29,907 nucleotides of DNA, from contig SFQY01000026.1 in assembly GCA_004562395.1 (NCBI GenBank), forward strand, positions 1 through 29,907, read 5' to 3'. Position numbers and translations under genes: made by a program. Under the pieces are notes generated by a model. The model had not been told where the DNA came from. It worked only from the letters and a program-made list of their open reading frames with translations, and made no database searches. This document shows positions 23,623 through 29,884 of this stretch, in pieces. This DNA is from a bacterium. GTDB lineage: Bacteria > Bacillota > Clostridia > Oscillospirales > Oscillospiraceae. Numbering within the stretch: position 1 is the stretch's first letter; each line of letters starts with the position of its first letter.

Positions 23623-24242
23623 TGCTCCTCCAGATGCCGCTGGATGCGGCCGACGATCATGTCCAGGGCCACCATGTTCTTGCCGCCCTCGGGAACCACG
23701 ATGTCGGCATACTTCTTGCTGGGCTCCACGTACTTTTCGTGCATGGGCTTCACCGTCTCCTGATACTGCTTCAGCACGCTCTCCAGGGTCCGGCCCCGCT
23801 TGTTCACGTCCCGCTTGATCCGGCGGCAGAGCCGGACATCGGCATCGGTATCCACAAAGATCCGGATGTCCATGAGGTTTCGCAGCCGCTCATTCTCGAA
23901 GATCAGAATGCCCTCCACGATGATGACCTTTTCCGGCACCACATGGATGGTCTGCTCACTGCGGTTATGTACCGTGAAGTCGTACATGGGGCACTCGATG
24001 GCGTGGCCCCGGCGCAGCTCCTCCAGATGGTAGACCATCAGGCTTGTGTCGAAAGCCGCCGGCTCGTCGTAGTTAAGCTGGCACCGCTGCTCATAGGTCA
24101 GATCGTCGTGGCGCTTGTAGTAATTGTCATGGCTGAGGACCGTGACCATTCCCTCAAACCGGGCGATGAGGTTTCTCATCAGCGTGGTCTTGCCGCTGCC
24201 GGTGCCGCCGGCGATGCCGATCACCAGAATTTTGTCTTCCAT
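23619..24242 (-). CDS. udk: Uridine kinase
   Basis: A 207-residue P-loop kinase, the normal size for bacterial uridine/cytidine kinase, which phosphorylates uridine and cytidine in the pyrimidine salvage pathway. The Walker A site is GIAGGTGSGKTTLM (residues 9-22), followed by LSHDNYYKRHDDLTYEQRCQLNYDEPAAFD (about 37-66), IIVEGILIF (Walker B-like) and RIKRDVNKRGR, the lid region. The start follows GGGGGAG. It is the first gene of a four-gene, tightly overlapped operon. Upstream is a MITE-like element that separates it from murI. Confidence 0.95.
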   Translation of the reverse strand: MEDKILVIGIAGGTGSGKTTLMRNLIARFEGMVTVLSHDNYYKRHDDLTYEQRCQLNYDEPAAFDTSLMVYHLEELRRGHAIECPMYDFTVHNRSEQTIHVVPEKVIIVEGILIFENERLRNLMDIRIFVDTDADVRLCRRIKRDVNKRGRTLESVLKQYQETVKPMHEKYVEPSKKYADIVVPEGGKNMVALDMIVGRIQRHLEEQ

Positions 24243-24276
24243 ACGATTTTCTCCCCCTGTTCAGAATATCTTTGGA

Positions 24277-24447
24277 TTAGGGAAGCTCTGATGAAATCGG
24301 CAAGAGCTGGCGGCGAGAGATTTTTCCATAGCCGAAAGTTCCAAAAACGTGGGAATGCTGTATGTATTTCCCGGTTTTGGAACTGAACGGATAGGGGAAA
24401 AGATCCGCTGTCCAGCCGAAGACGATTTATTCAGAGATTCCTTAGGG
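24277..24447. mobile_element. MITE-like element overlapping the end of murI
   Basis: About 170 bases flanked by imperfect inverted ends: left TTAGGGAAGCTCTGATGAAA, right complement AAGGAATCTCTGAATAAATCG. Inside is a long hairpin, AGTTCCAAAA near 24339 and its complement about 40 bases on. The right end contains the TAA stop of murI, so the element appears to have inserted into or next to the end of that gene. No open frame of its own is credible. The ends resemble insertion-sequence termini, but the family was not identified. Confidence 0.55.
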
Positions 24448-25218
24448 TTGTTCCAGAAGCTTCCGGGAAAGCCGGAGCATCCGCGCGTCCGCGGCGCTGT
24501 TGGTGATGACCACCCGGCCCGGACCTTCTTCCAGCAGGTCCGCCGCCTCCAGCCGCCGCCGGGTCTCCCGGGCGGTGCCCTCGCCCCCGTCCAGCAGCAC
24601 GGTGCCCGGCCCCAGGATCCGGGAAATGGTGCCCGCCGCGAAGGGATAGTGGGTGCAGCCCAGCACCAGGGCGTCCAGAGCGCCTATGTAGGGCGTCAGG
24701 ATGGGCCGCAGCAGCGCCTCGGTCTCCGGGGAGTCCGCCCTGCCCGTCTCCACCAGCTCCACCAGTCCCGGCGCGGAGATCTTGGCCACGGCGCAGCTTT
24801 CGTCAAAGCGGTGCAGCAGCAGGTCGAATTTTTCCTCCCGCAGCGTCACCTCCGTAGCCATGACCCCCACCCGGCCTCCGGGGAAATGGTCCGCCGCCAG
24901 CTTCAGCGCCGGTTCGATGCCGATGATGATCCGCTCCGGATAAGCCTGCCGCAGCTCCTTCACCGCCGCGGCGGTGGCGGTGTTGCAGGCAATCACCAGG
25001 GCCTTCACCGGGTGTTCCCTGTACAGCTTTTCCGCCGCTGCGAAGGTCAGATCCCGGACCTCCCGGGTGGACCGGGAGCCGTAGGGAGCGTTGGCGGAGT
25101 CTCCGTAATACAGATACCGCTCCCCAGGCATCAGCCGCCGCAGATGCCGCAGCACGCTGATGCCTCCCACACCGGAGTCAAAGACGGCGATCTCATCTTG
25201 TTTTGTCATGGTTTCCAC
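24442..25218 (-). CDS. murI: Glutamate racemase
   Basis: A 258-residue enzyme that makes D-glutamate for peptidoglycan. It has the family motifs AVFDSGVGGISVLRHL (residues 8-23), YYGDSANAPYGSRS (36-49), the first catalytic cysteine in ACNTATAAA (about 76-84) and the second in LGCTHYP (about 185-191). The last codons, after LSRKLLEQ, read into the end of a MITE-like element that supplies the stop, so the natural C-terminus may have been trimmed or altered by a few residues; the catalytic core is intact. It has its own promoter at 25273-25301. Confidence 0.95.
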   Translation of the reverse strand: METMTKQDEIAVFDSGVGGISVLRHLRRLMPGERYLYYGDSANAPYGSRSTREVRDLTFAAAEKLYREHPVKALVIACNTATAAAVKELRQAYPERIIIGIEPALKLAADHFPGGRVGVMATEVTLREEKFDLLLHRFDESCAVAKISAPGLVELVETGRADSPETEALLRPILTPYIGALDALVLGCTHYPFAAGTISRILGPGTVLLDGGEGTARETRRRLEAADLLEEGPGRVVITNSAADARMLRLSRKLLEQP

Positions 25219-25272
25219 CCGATCCTGAAATGTCCCCGCCGCCCCGAAGCCAGGGCGGGGCTTATTTGTTAT

Positions 25273-25301
25273 ATCTTATCAAATTCCGGCATTTCTTGCA
25301 A
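25273..25301 (-). promoter_or_regulatory. Promoter of murI
   Basis: On the minus strand TTGCAA (25301-25296), a 17-base spacer and TAAGAT (25278-25273) lie about 55 bases before the murI start codon. A GC-rich inverted repeat (CCCCGCC ... GGCGGGG) lies between promoter and gene. Confidence 0.55.
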
Positions 25302-25376
25302 TGGGCCAGACCTCATATTTTTCAAGAAATGATCGGGTGCCTCCGGGACAATTGCGATTCGGCCTCATGACAAAGG

Positions 25377-25757
25377 CTACAGCACGTTCCACCAGCTCAG
25401 GCCGTGGGCCTGGCCCATGGCGGCCACCTTCCGGGCGGCACAGGCGCAGGCGGCGGCAAAATCGGCCTTCTCCCGGGCGGCACGGCAGACCGAAACCTCC
25501 GCCAGTATGCCGTCGATCTCCTCCATGGGGGTGTGGTCGGCAAAGCAGCCCCGGAAATGGGCCCACCGTTCCCACCGGAGGGCGGCGTCCTCCGACAAGG
25601 CATCGGCGCTTTCCCAGTCTCCCGCCAAAGCCCGGTCCGCCGCCTGCTCCAGCTCCCGGGCGATGGGCTCATGGATCTTCTCCATCCCCCAGGTCACCCC
25701 CAAAGCCCCGGCCAGCAGAACCAGCAGCAGGAAAAATCCGATCCTGCTGCGCCTCAT
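25377..25757 (-). CDS. DUF4363 family membrane-anchored protein
   Basis: A 126-residue protein with one N-terminal hydrophobic helix (about residues 6-24) after MRRSR, and a soluble alpha-helical rest with many alanines, matching DUF4363. These proteins occur right after DUF421 genes in spore-forming Clostridia and Bacilli. Its ATG overlaps the DUF421 stop by four bases. It ends with TAG, which matters when judging the amber codon in the lipoprotein at 27205. The function is unknown; a role in the envelope or in sporulating cells is only suggested by co-occurrence. Confidence 0.85.
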   Translation of the reverse strand: MRRSRIGFFLLLVLLAGALGVTWGMEKIHEPIARELEQAADRALAGDWESADALSEDAALRWERWAHFRGCFADHTPMEEIDGILAEVSVCRAAREKADFAAACACAARKVAAMGQAHGLSWWNVL

Positions 25758-26431
25758 CTTTTATACTCCTTTCCCAGCCAGTGGACCCGGTTTGCCGCGT
25801 CCACCGTCAGCAGCAGGGTGTCCCGGAGGGAGGCGGAGTTGTTCCGGAGAACCTCCTCCAGCCAGGTCTCGTCCTTTCCGGCCCGCTTCAGATTCTCCCG
25901 GGACAGGTAGCCGTCCTCCACCACGGTCACCGGCAGGAACTGCTGCTTGGGGTGGATCCCCGCGTCCTTGGCTCTGGCGGGCCGCTCCTTGGGGTAGGGG
26001 AAAACCGACAGGTTCCCATCGGTCTCCAGAATGGCGTACTGCACCGATCCGATGTCCAGCACGTCCTTTTCCCGCAGATGACCCGTCAGCTCGTCCAGGG
26101 TCACCCGGGTGCGGCGGAGGTTATCCTGAATGATTTTTCCGTTGTCAATGAGGATCACCGGCTTGCCGCACAGAAACCGCCGCAGCACCACACTGCGCAG
26201 GATCAGCCCCGAAAGCACCAGTTCCATCCCCAGCACCGTCAGAATGGGCACCAGCCCCGAATACAACGGAATGGCGCCGTCCTGCATGGGAATGGCAGCC
26301 AGGTTTGCCAGCAGCATGGTCACCACGAACTCCGTAGGCTCCATCTCCCCGATCTGCCGCTTGCCCATAAGCCGGATGCAGAAGATCAGCACCAGATACA
26401 AAAGAATGGTGCGTAAATAGGACAGTATCAA
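25754..26431 (-). CDS. DUF421 family membrane protein (YetF/YrbG-like)
   Basis: A 225-residue protein with three N-terminal helices (about residues 4-21, 33-50 and 57-78) and a soluble C-terminal DUF421 domain. Typical segments are LIFCIRLMGKRQIGEMEPTEFVVTMLLANLAAIPMQD and GKPVILIDNGKI, followed by VQYAILETDGNLSVFP. The family is linked to spore membranes and germination in Bacilli, with no defined activity. The start is a TTG at 26431 behind GAGGTGA; that binding site is one arm of a perfect 13-bp hairpin (26430-26474), which could control translation. It is co-transcribed with the DUF4363 gene. Confidence 0.9.
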   Translation of the reverse strand: MILSYLRTILLYLVLIFCIRLMGKRQIGEMEPTEFVVTMLLANLAAIPMQDGAIPLYSGLVPILTVLGMELVLSGLILRSVVLRRFLCGKPVILIDNGKIIQDNLRRTRVTLDELTGHLREKDVLDIGSVQYAILETDGNLSVFPYPKERPARAKDAGIHPKQQFLPVTVVEDGYLSRENLKRAGKDETWLEEVLRNNSASLRDTLLLTVDAANRVHWLGKEYKR

Positions 26432-26474
26432 AAAATCACCTCTGAGGGATAACTTACCCGGGAGGTGATTTTTT
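26430..26474 (-). promoter_or_regulatory. Hairpin sequestering the DUF421 ribosome binding site
   Basis: In the minus-strand RNA, AAAAAATCACCTC (26474-26462) pairs perfectly with GAGGTGATTTTTT (26442-26430) around a 19-base loop. The second arm holds the ribosome binding site GAGGTGA, and its last two T begin the TTG start codon. The stem followed by a T run also looks like an intrinsic terminator on either strand. It could therefore act as an attenuator, a translation switch or simply a bidirectional terminator. Confidence 0.6.
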
Positions 26475-26529
26475 ATGAGAGATTTTTTGTTCCTTAGTCA
26501 CGATTCGGCAGTGGGAGACTGCATCCGAT

Positions 26530-26847
26530 AAATGATCGTTTAGCGGGCAAGGGTACGTCCACCACCTGTCATTGCGAGGAGCGCAGCGACGTGGCAATCC
26601 GTTCTCTCTTTTGTGAGAGGTATGGAAACAGGACGTAGCAAGGGGAAACGGATTGCCACACCAGCGTGCGCGCTGGTTCGCAATGACAGTGGTAGTCGGT
26701 ACCCTGGCGGAACCATCGTACGTTTGTGAGATAAACGATCATTTACCATACCACTGCACCTGCGGTCGAGGGGCCCAAAGGATGTGCGTCTACCACCCAA
26801 AGTGCGTAACGCATTTGCCGCGGGCCTTGCCCGCTAAACGATCATTT
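26530..26847. repeat. Composite hairpin repeat with 23-bp inverted ends
   Basis: The ends are a perfect 23-bp inverted repeat that begins AAATGATCGTTTAGCGGG (26530-26552) and recurs inverted at 26825-26847; a third partial copy, TAAACGATCATTTA, lies at 26732-26745. Nested inside (about 26567-26693) is a family B unit with ends CTGTCATTGCGA / TCGCAATGACAG and inner arms GTGGCAATCCGTT / AACGGATTGCCAC. Its two hairpins differ: GAGCGCAGCGAC on the left and CCAGCG-TGCG-CGCTGG on the right. No coding region is credible in 26475-26889. Confidence 0.75.
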
Positions 26848-26889
26848 ACGCTTTTTTCACAAGGGGATCGCCGGGTTTCTTTTCCACAA

Positions 26890-26923
26890 TGCAAAAACCG
26901 CGGCATACACCGCGGTTTTTGCA
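26890..26923. terminator. Strong bidirectional hairpin
   Basis: A perfect 14-bp stem, TGCAAAAACCGCGG and its complement (26910-26923), with a 6-base loop carries five A on one side and five T on the other. It would terminate transcription on either strand. Confidence 0.7.
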
Positions 26924-26946
26924 ACAAGAAAAGAGGAGAGGAAAAA

Positions 26947-26964
26947 ATGAAAAAGATGAAGTAG
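26947..26964 (+). other. Tiny frame MKKMK behind a good ribosome binding site
   Basis: AGAGGAGAGG precedes ATG and a five-codon frame ending in TAG, right after the hairpin at 26890-26923. It resembles the first codons of a lipoprotein gene such as the one at 27205 and is probably a relic or a short leader rather than a working gene. Confidence 0.3.
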
Positions 26965-27127
26965 AATCGTTTGTCTTAATTATATCCATAAGATGTTAAC
27001 GAAAAAAGTGGGCAAATATTAAGTTCCTGTGAAGTTGTATGAAGGAATTCTGTATTCCATAGACGGACAATCCGGCACCGGCTGTGCTTTTCGCACCGCT
27101 TCCCCATGGCCGCAGCTGACAAACCCA

Positions 27128-27155
27128 TTGATTTCTGGAATTTTTGATGTATAAT
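27128..27155 (+). promoter_or_regulatory. Promoter of the interrupted lipoprotein gene
   Basis: TTGATT (27128-27133), a 16-base spacer and a perfect TATAAT (27150-27155) lie about 50 bases upstream of the start codon. The promoter looks intact even though the gene carries a stop codon. Confidence 0.6.
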
Positions 27156-27204
27156 AGAGCCGTGCATCCGCATATAACACCTTTCTAAAAAGGAGAAAAG
27201 AAAC

Positions 27205-28020
27205 ATGAAAAAGTTTGCTGCCATGCTGCTGGCCCTGGTCATGGTTCTGTCCCTGGCCGCCTGCGCCAAGACGGAGACCCCCGCGGCCACCACTGCCCCT
27301 GCGGCTCCCGAAACCACCGCCGCCCCTGTGGAGACCACTCAGGCTGCCGCGGAAACCGAGGCCGCCGCTCCCGCCGTCATGACCCACGCGGAGTACGCCG
27401 CCGCTGACATGGACGCTCCCGTCTGTGTGGAGACCTATGTCTAGGCTCACCAGTCCTGGTGGGAGAATGCCGTCACCGTCTACTGCCAGAGCCCCGACGG
27501 CGCTTACTTCCTGTACGGCCTGGCCTGCTCCGAGGAGGACGCCGCCAAGCTGGTCCCCGGCACCAAGATCCGGGTCAGCGGCTACAAGGGCGAGTGGTCC
27601 GGCGAAGTGGAGATCATGGACGGCACCTTTGAGTTCGTGGACGACGGCGACACCTACATCGCCGAGGCCCTGGATGTCACCGACCTGCTGGGCACCGACG
27701 CTCTGATCGAGCATCAGAATGAGTTTGTGTCCTTCACCGGCCTGACCGTGGAGCCCAGCACCGACGCCAACGGCAACGAGGCCGCCTTCCTGTACAACTG
27801 GGACGGCTCCGGCGAAGTGGGCAACGACCTGTACTTCAACGTCTCCGTCAACGGCCAGACCTACAACTTCTGCGTGGAGTCCTATCTGTGCGGCGCCGAC
27901 ACCGAGGTCTACAAGGCTGTTGAGGCCCTGCAGATCGGCGACGTCATCAACGCCGAGGGCTTCCTGTACTGGTATGAGGGCGTCAACCCCCACATCACCG
28001 CCATCTCCGCCGCGGAGTAA
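27205..28020 (+). pseudogene. Secreted lipoprotein of unknown function interrupted by one in-frame TAG
   Basis: The first 79 codons encode a lipoprotein signal peptide (lipobox LSLAAC, Cys20), a long alanine/threonine/proline/glutamate linker (residues 22-57) and the start of the mature domain (MTHAEYAAADMDAPVCVETYV). Codon 80 (27442-27444) is TAG. The same frame continues without further stops for 191 codons to TAA at 28020: AHQSWWENAVTVYCQSPDGAYFLYG, then TKIRVSGYKGEWSGEVEI, an OB-fold-like strand pattern. CAG to TAG at one base would explain it, and glutamine fits before AHQSWW. A good promoter, AAGGAG site and terminator flank it. Either a recent nonsense mutation, a sequencing error or readthrough; TAG appears to be a normal stop elsewhere in the window. 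Confidence 0.85.
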
Positions 28021-28029
28021 TTTCACCCC

Positions 28030-28064
28030 AAAAAAGACGCGTCCCGCCGGGGCGCGTCTTTTTT
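28030..28064 (+). terminator. Terminator of the interrupted lipoprotein gene
   Basis: A perfect 12-bp stem, AAAAAAGACGCG at 28030-28041 and CGCGTCTTTTTT at 28053-28064, with a GC-rich loop that can extend the pairing, lies 10 bases after the stop. It ends in six T. Confidence 0.92.
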
Positions 28065-28127
28065 GCGTAAGGACAGAAAAGAATACCGTTGGTCTTCTCT
28101 TTCTTTCCCCGGAACGGGTTTTTTCTG

Positions 28128-28156
28128 TTGACAAATGATTTTTGGCATGGTATAAT
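28128..28156 (+). promoter_or_regulatory. Consensus promoter of pyrC
   Basis: A perfect TTGACA (28128-28133), exactly 17 bases of spacer and a perfect TATAAT (28151-28156). Transcription should begin near 28163, giving a leader of about 78 bases that contains the terminator-like structure at 28190-28219. Confidence 0.9.
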
Positions 28157-28172
28157 CTCCAAGATAAGTACA

Positions 28173-28219
28173 GCGGCTTGCCGCGAAACGTCTTGCCGCC
28201 TCCGGCAGGACATTTTTTT
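28173..28219 (+). promoter_or_regulatory. Terminator-type attenuator in the pyrC leader
   Basis: GTCTTGCC (28190-28197) pairs with GGCAGGAC (28204-28211) with one G-T pair, and seven T follow (28213-28219), only 21 bases before the pyrC start. Just upstream, GCGG-CTTG-CCGC (28173-28184) forms a small hairpin with a CUUG tetraloop. The octamer CTTGCCGC occurs in both structures, so GCGG could instead pair with the second copy and open the terminator. No PyrR-type binding consensus was recognised. Confidence 0.6.
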
Positions 28220-28240
28220 AGGCAGTGAAAGGAGACTCCC

Positions 28241-29461
28241 ATGACTGAAGTAACCAAGGCAAAGGTCATTTCCGCTTCCCTGGGTCCCGCTTTTTCCGAT
28301 GGCGTTGGTGCCTGTATTTCCGCTGCTGAGCTTTCTGTTTTCAATTCTCCCAATTACGTGATTTTCCCCGGCTTCTGCGATGTGCATGTGCATTTCAGAG
28401 AGCCGGGTTTTTCTTATAAGGAGACCATTGCCACAGGAAGCCTGGCCGCGGCCCACGGGGGCTACACGGCGGTGTGCCCCATGCCCAACCTGAATCCCGT
28501 TCCCGACAGCCGGGAGCATCTGAAGCTTCAGCAGGAGCTGATCCGCCGGGACGCCCGGATCCACGTCTACCCCTACGGCGCCATCACCGTGGGAGAGAAG
28601 GGGGAGACCATCGCCGATCTGGAGGCAATGGCGCCGGAGGTCATTGGCTTCTCCGACGACGGCCGGGGTGTTCAGAGCGACGAGACCATGCGTCAGGCCA
28701 TGCTCCGGGCCAAGGCTCTGGGCAAGCCCATCGTTGCCCACTGTGAGGACAACTCCCTGCTCCGGGGGGGATATATCCACGAGGGCGCTTACGCCAAGGC
28801 CCAGGGCCACCGGGGCATCTGCTCCGAAAGCGAATGGCGGCAGATTCAGCGGGACCTGAAGCTGGTGAAGGAGACCGGCGTTTCCTATCACGTCTGCCAC
28901 GTCTCCGCCAAGGAAAGCGTGGAGCTGATCCGCCGGGCGAAGGCCGAGGGGCTGGATGTGACCTGCGAAACCGGGCCACACTACCTGGTGATGGACGATA
29001 GTATGCTGCAGGAGGAGGGCCGGTTCAAGATGAATCCGCCCCTGCGAAGCAAGGAAGACCGGGAGGCCCTGATCGCGGGCATCCTGGACGGCACCATTGA
29101 CATGATCGCCACGGACCACGCCCCCCACTCCGCTGAGGAAAAAGCCAGGGGACTGGAAAAGAGCGCCTTTGGCGTTGTGGGACTGGAGACCGCCTTCCCG
29201 ATTCTGTACACCTATCTGGTCAAGCCCGGCATTCTGACCCTGGACAAGCTGGTGGAGCTTCTGTGCGTCAATCCGAGAAAGCGCTTCGGCATCGGCCTGG
29301 GCCGGGACTTCTCCGTCTGGGATCTGGAGCAGAGCGATACCGTCGATCCCGGCCAATTCCTTTCCATGGGCAAAGCCACCCCCTTTGAGGGCTGGCACGT
29401 CACCGGCAGATGCCTGGCCACCGTCTGCGACGGAAAAGTTGTATACCGGTCGCAGATATAA
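28241..29461 (+). CDS. pyrC: Dihydroorotase
   Basis: A 406-residue amidohydrolase that closes carbamoyl-aspartate to dihydroorotate in de novo pyrimidine synthesis. The first metal motif is DVHVHFREPGFSYKET (His49, His51 and a possible Lys60), followed by ATGSLAAAHGGYTAVCPMPN, AHCEDN, CHVSAKES and ATDHAPHS, which together supply the metal-binding histidines and the catalytic aspartate. The N-terminal beta-sandwich part is short compared with many class I enzymes. It begins after AAGGAGA. The next gene is carB, so this is a pyrimidine gene cluster, but a 330-base repeat separates the two. Expression is probably set by the strong promoter plus the terminator in the leader. Confidence 0.95.
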   Translation: MTEVTKAKVISASLGPAFSDGVGACISAAELSVFNSPNYVIFPGFCDVHVHFREPGFSYKETIATGSLAAAHGGYTAVCPMPNLNPVPDSREHLKLQQELIRRDARIHVYPYGAITVGEKGETIADLEAMAPEVIGFSDDGRGVQSDETMRQAMLRAKALGKPIVAHCEDNSLLRGGYIHEGAYAKAQGHRGICSESEWRQIQRDLKLVKETGVSYHVCHVSAKESVELIRRAKAEGLDVTCETGPHYLVMDDSMLQEEGRFKMNPPLRSKEDREALIAGILDGTIDMIATDHAPHSAEEKARGLEKSAFGVVGLETAFPILYTYLVKPGILTLDKLVELLCVNPRKRFGIGLGRDFSVWDLEQSDTVDPGQFLSMGKATPFEGWHVTGRCLATVCDGKVVYRSQI

Positions 29462-29817
29462 GATGTAAGATGTAAGATATGAGATAATGTGCATATCGGT
29501 TTTACTCAGCTGCTGGATAAATATGAATTTGTAAGGATGAGTACCGCACAATGCCTTCCCCCGGGGGGAAGGGGGACCGCGAAGCGGTGGATGAGGAATG
29601 GCGACACCTTCCCATTCTCAACGCAGTCAAGTCAAAGAGTACAGCCTTTCCCAATATACCTTTTTAACGAAATGCATACAGATTTGGAACATATCGCCGT
29701 TCCTCATCCGCCCCAGTGTGCGCACTGGGGCACCTTCCCCCCGGGGGAAGGCATTGCGTTCCGGCATCCCTGCAAATTCCAATTTCTCGGACAGTTGGGC
29801 GAAATCGATAAGCACAT
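29454..29817. repeat. Palindromic hairpin repeat, family A, copy 3, with AGAT heptamers
   Basis: The core is 29487-29817, about 331 bases, in reverse orientation to copy 1. Its two ends are imperfect inverted repeats (ATGTGCATATCGGTTTT and, inverted, ATGTGCTTATCGATTTC), each continuing into CCTTCCCCCGGGGGGAAGG-type palindromes. The left variable hairpin is GACCGCGAAGCGGT and the right one CCCCAGTG-TGCG-CACTGGGG. Five tandem heptamers AGATATA, AGATGTA (twice), AGATATG and AGATAAT lie at 29454-29488, the first overlapping the pyrC stop codon. Two degenerate heptamers in inverted orientation follow the right end. No gene lies in 29462-29884. Confidence 0.85.
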
Positions 29818-29884
29818 AAGATAATGTGGGCAGACGCTATCTGATATCTCCACATAATGTAAGAAATTAGGAGGATTTCACACA

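Noticed and set aside
27205..28020. TAG recoding as a genome-wide amino acid codon
   Set aside because: Another gene in the window (DUF4363) ends in TAG in a normal position, and no other interrupted frame supports reassignment.
29597..29824. Plus- and minus-strand frames of 60-110 codons within the last repeat
   Set aside because: They recur in the other repeat copies in the same relation to hairpins and are products of the palindromic DNA, without start signals.
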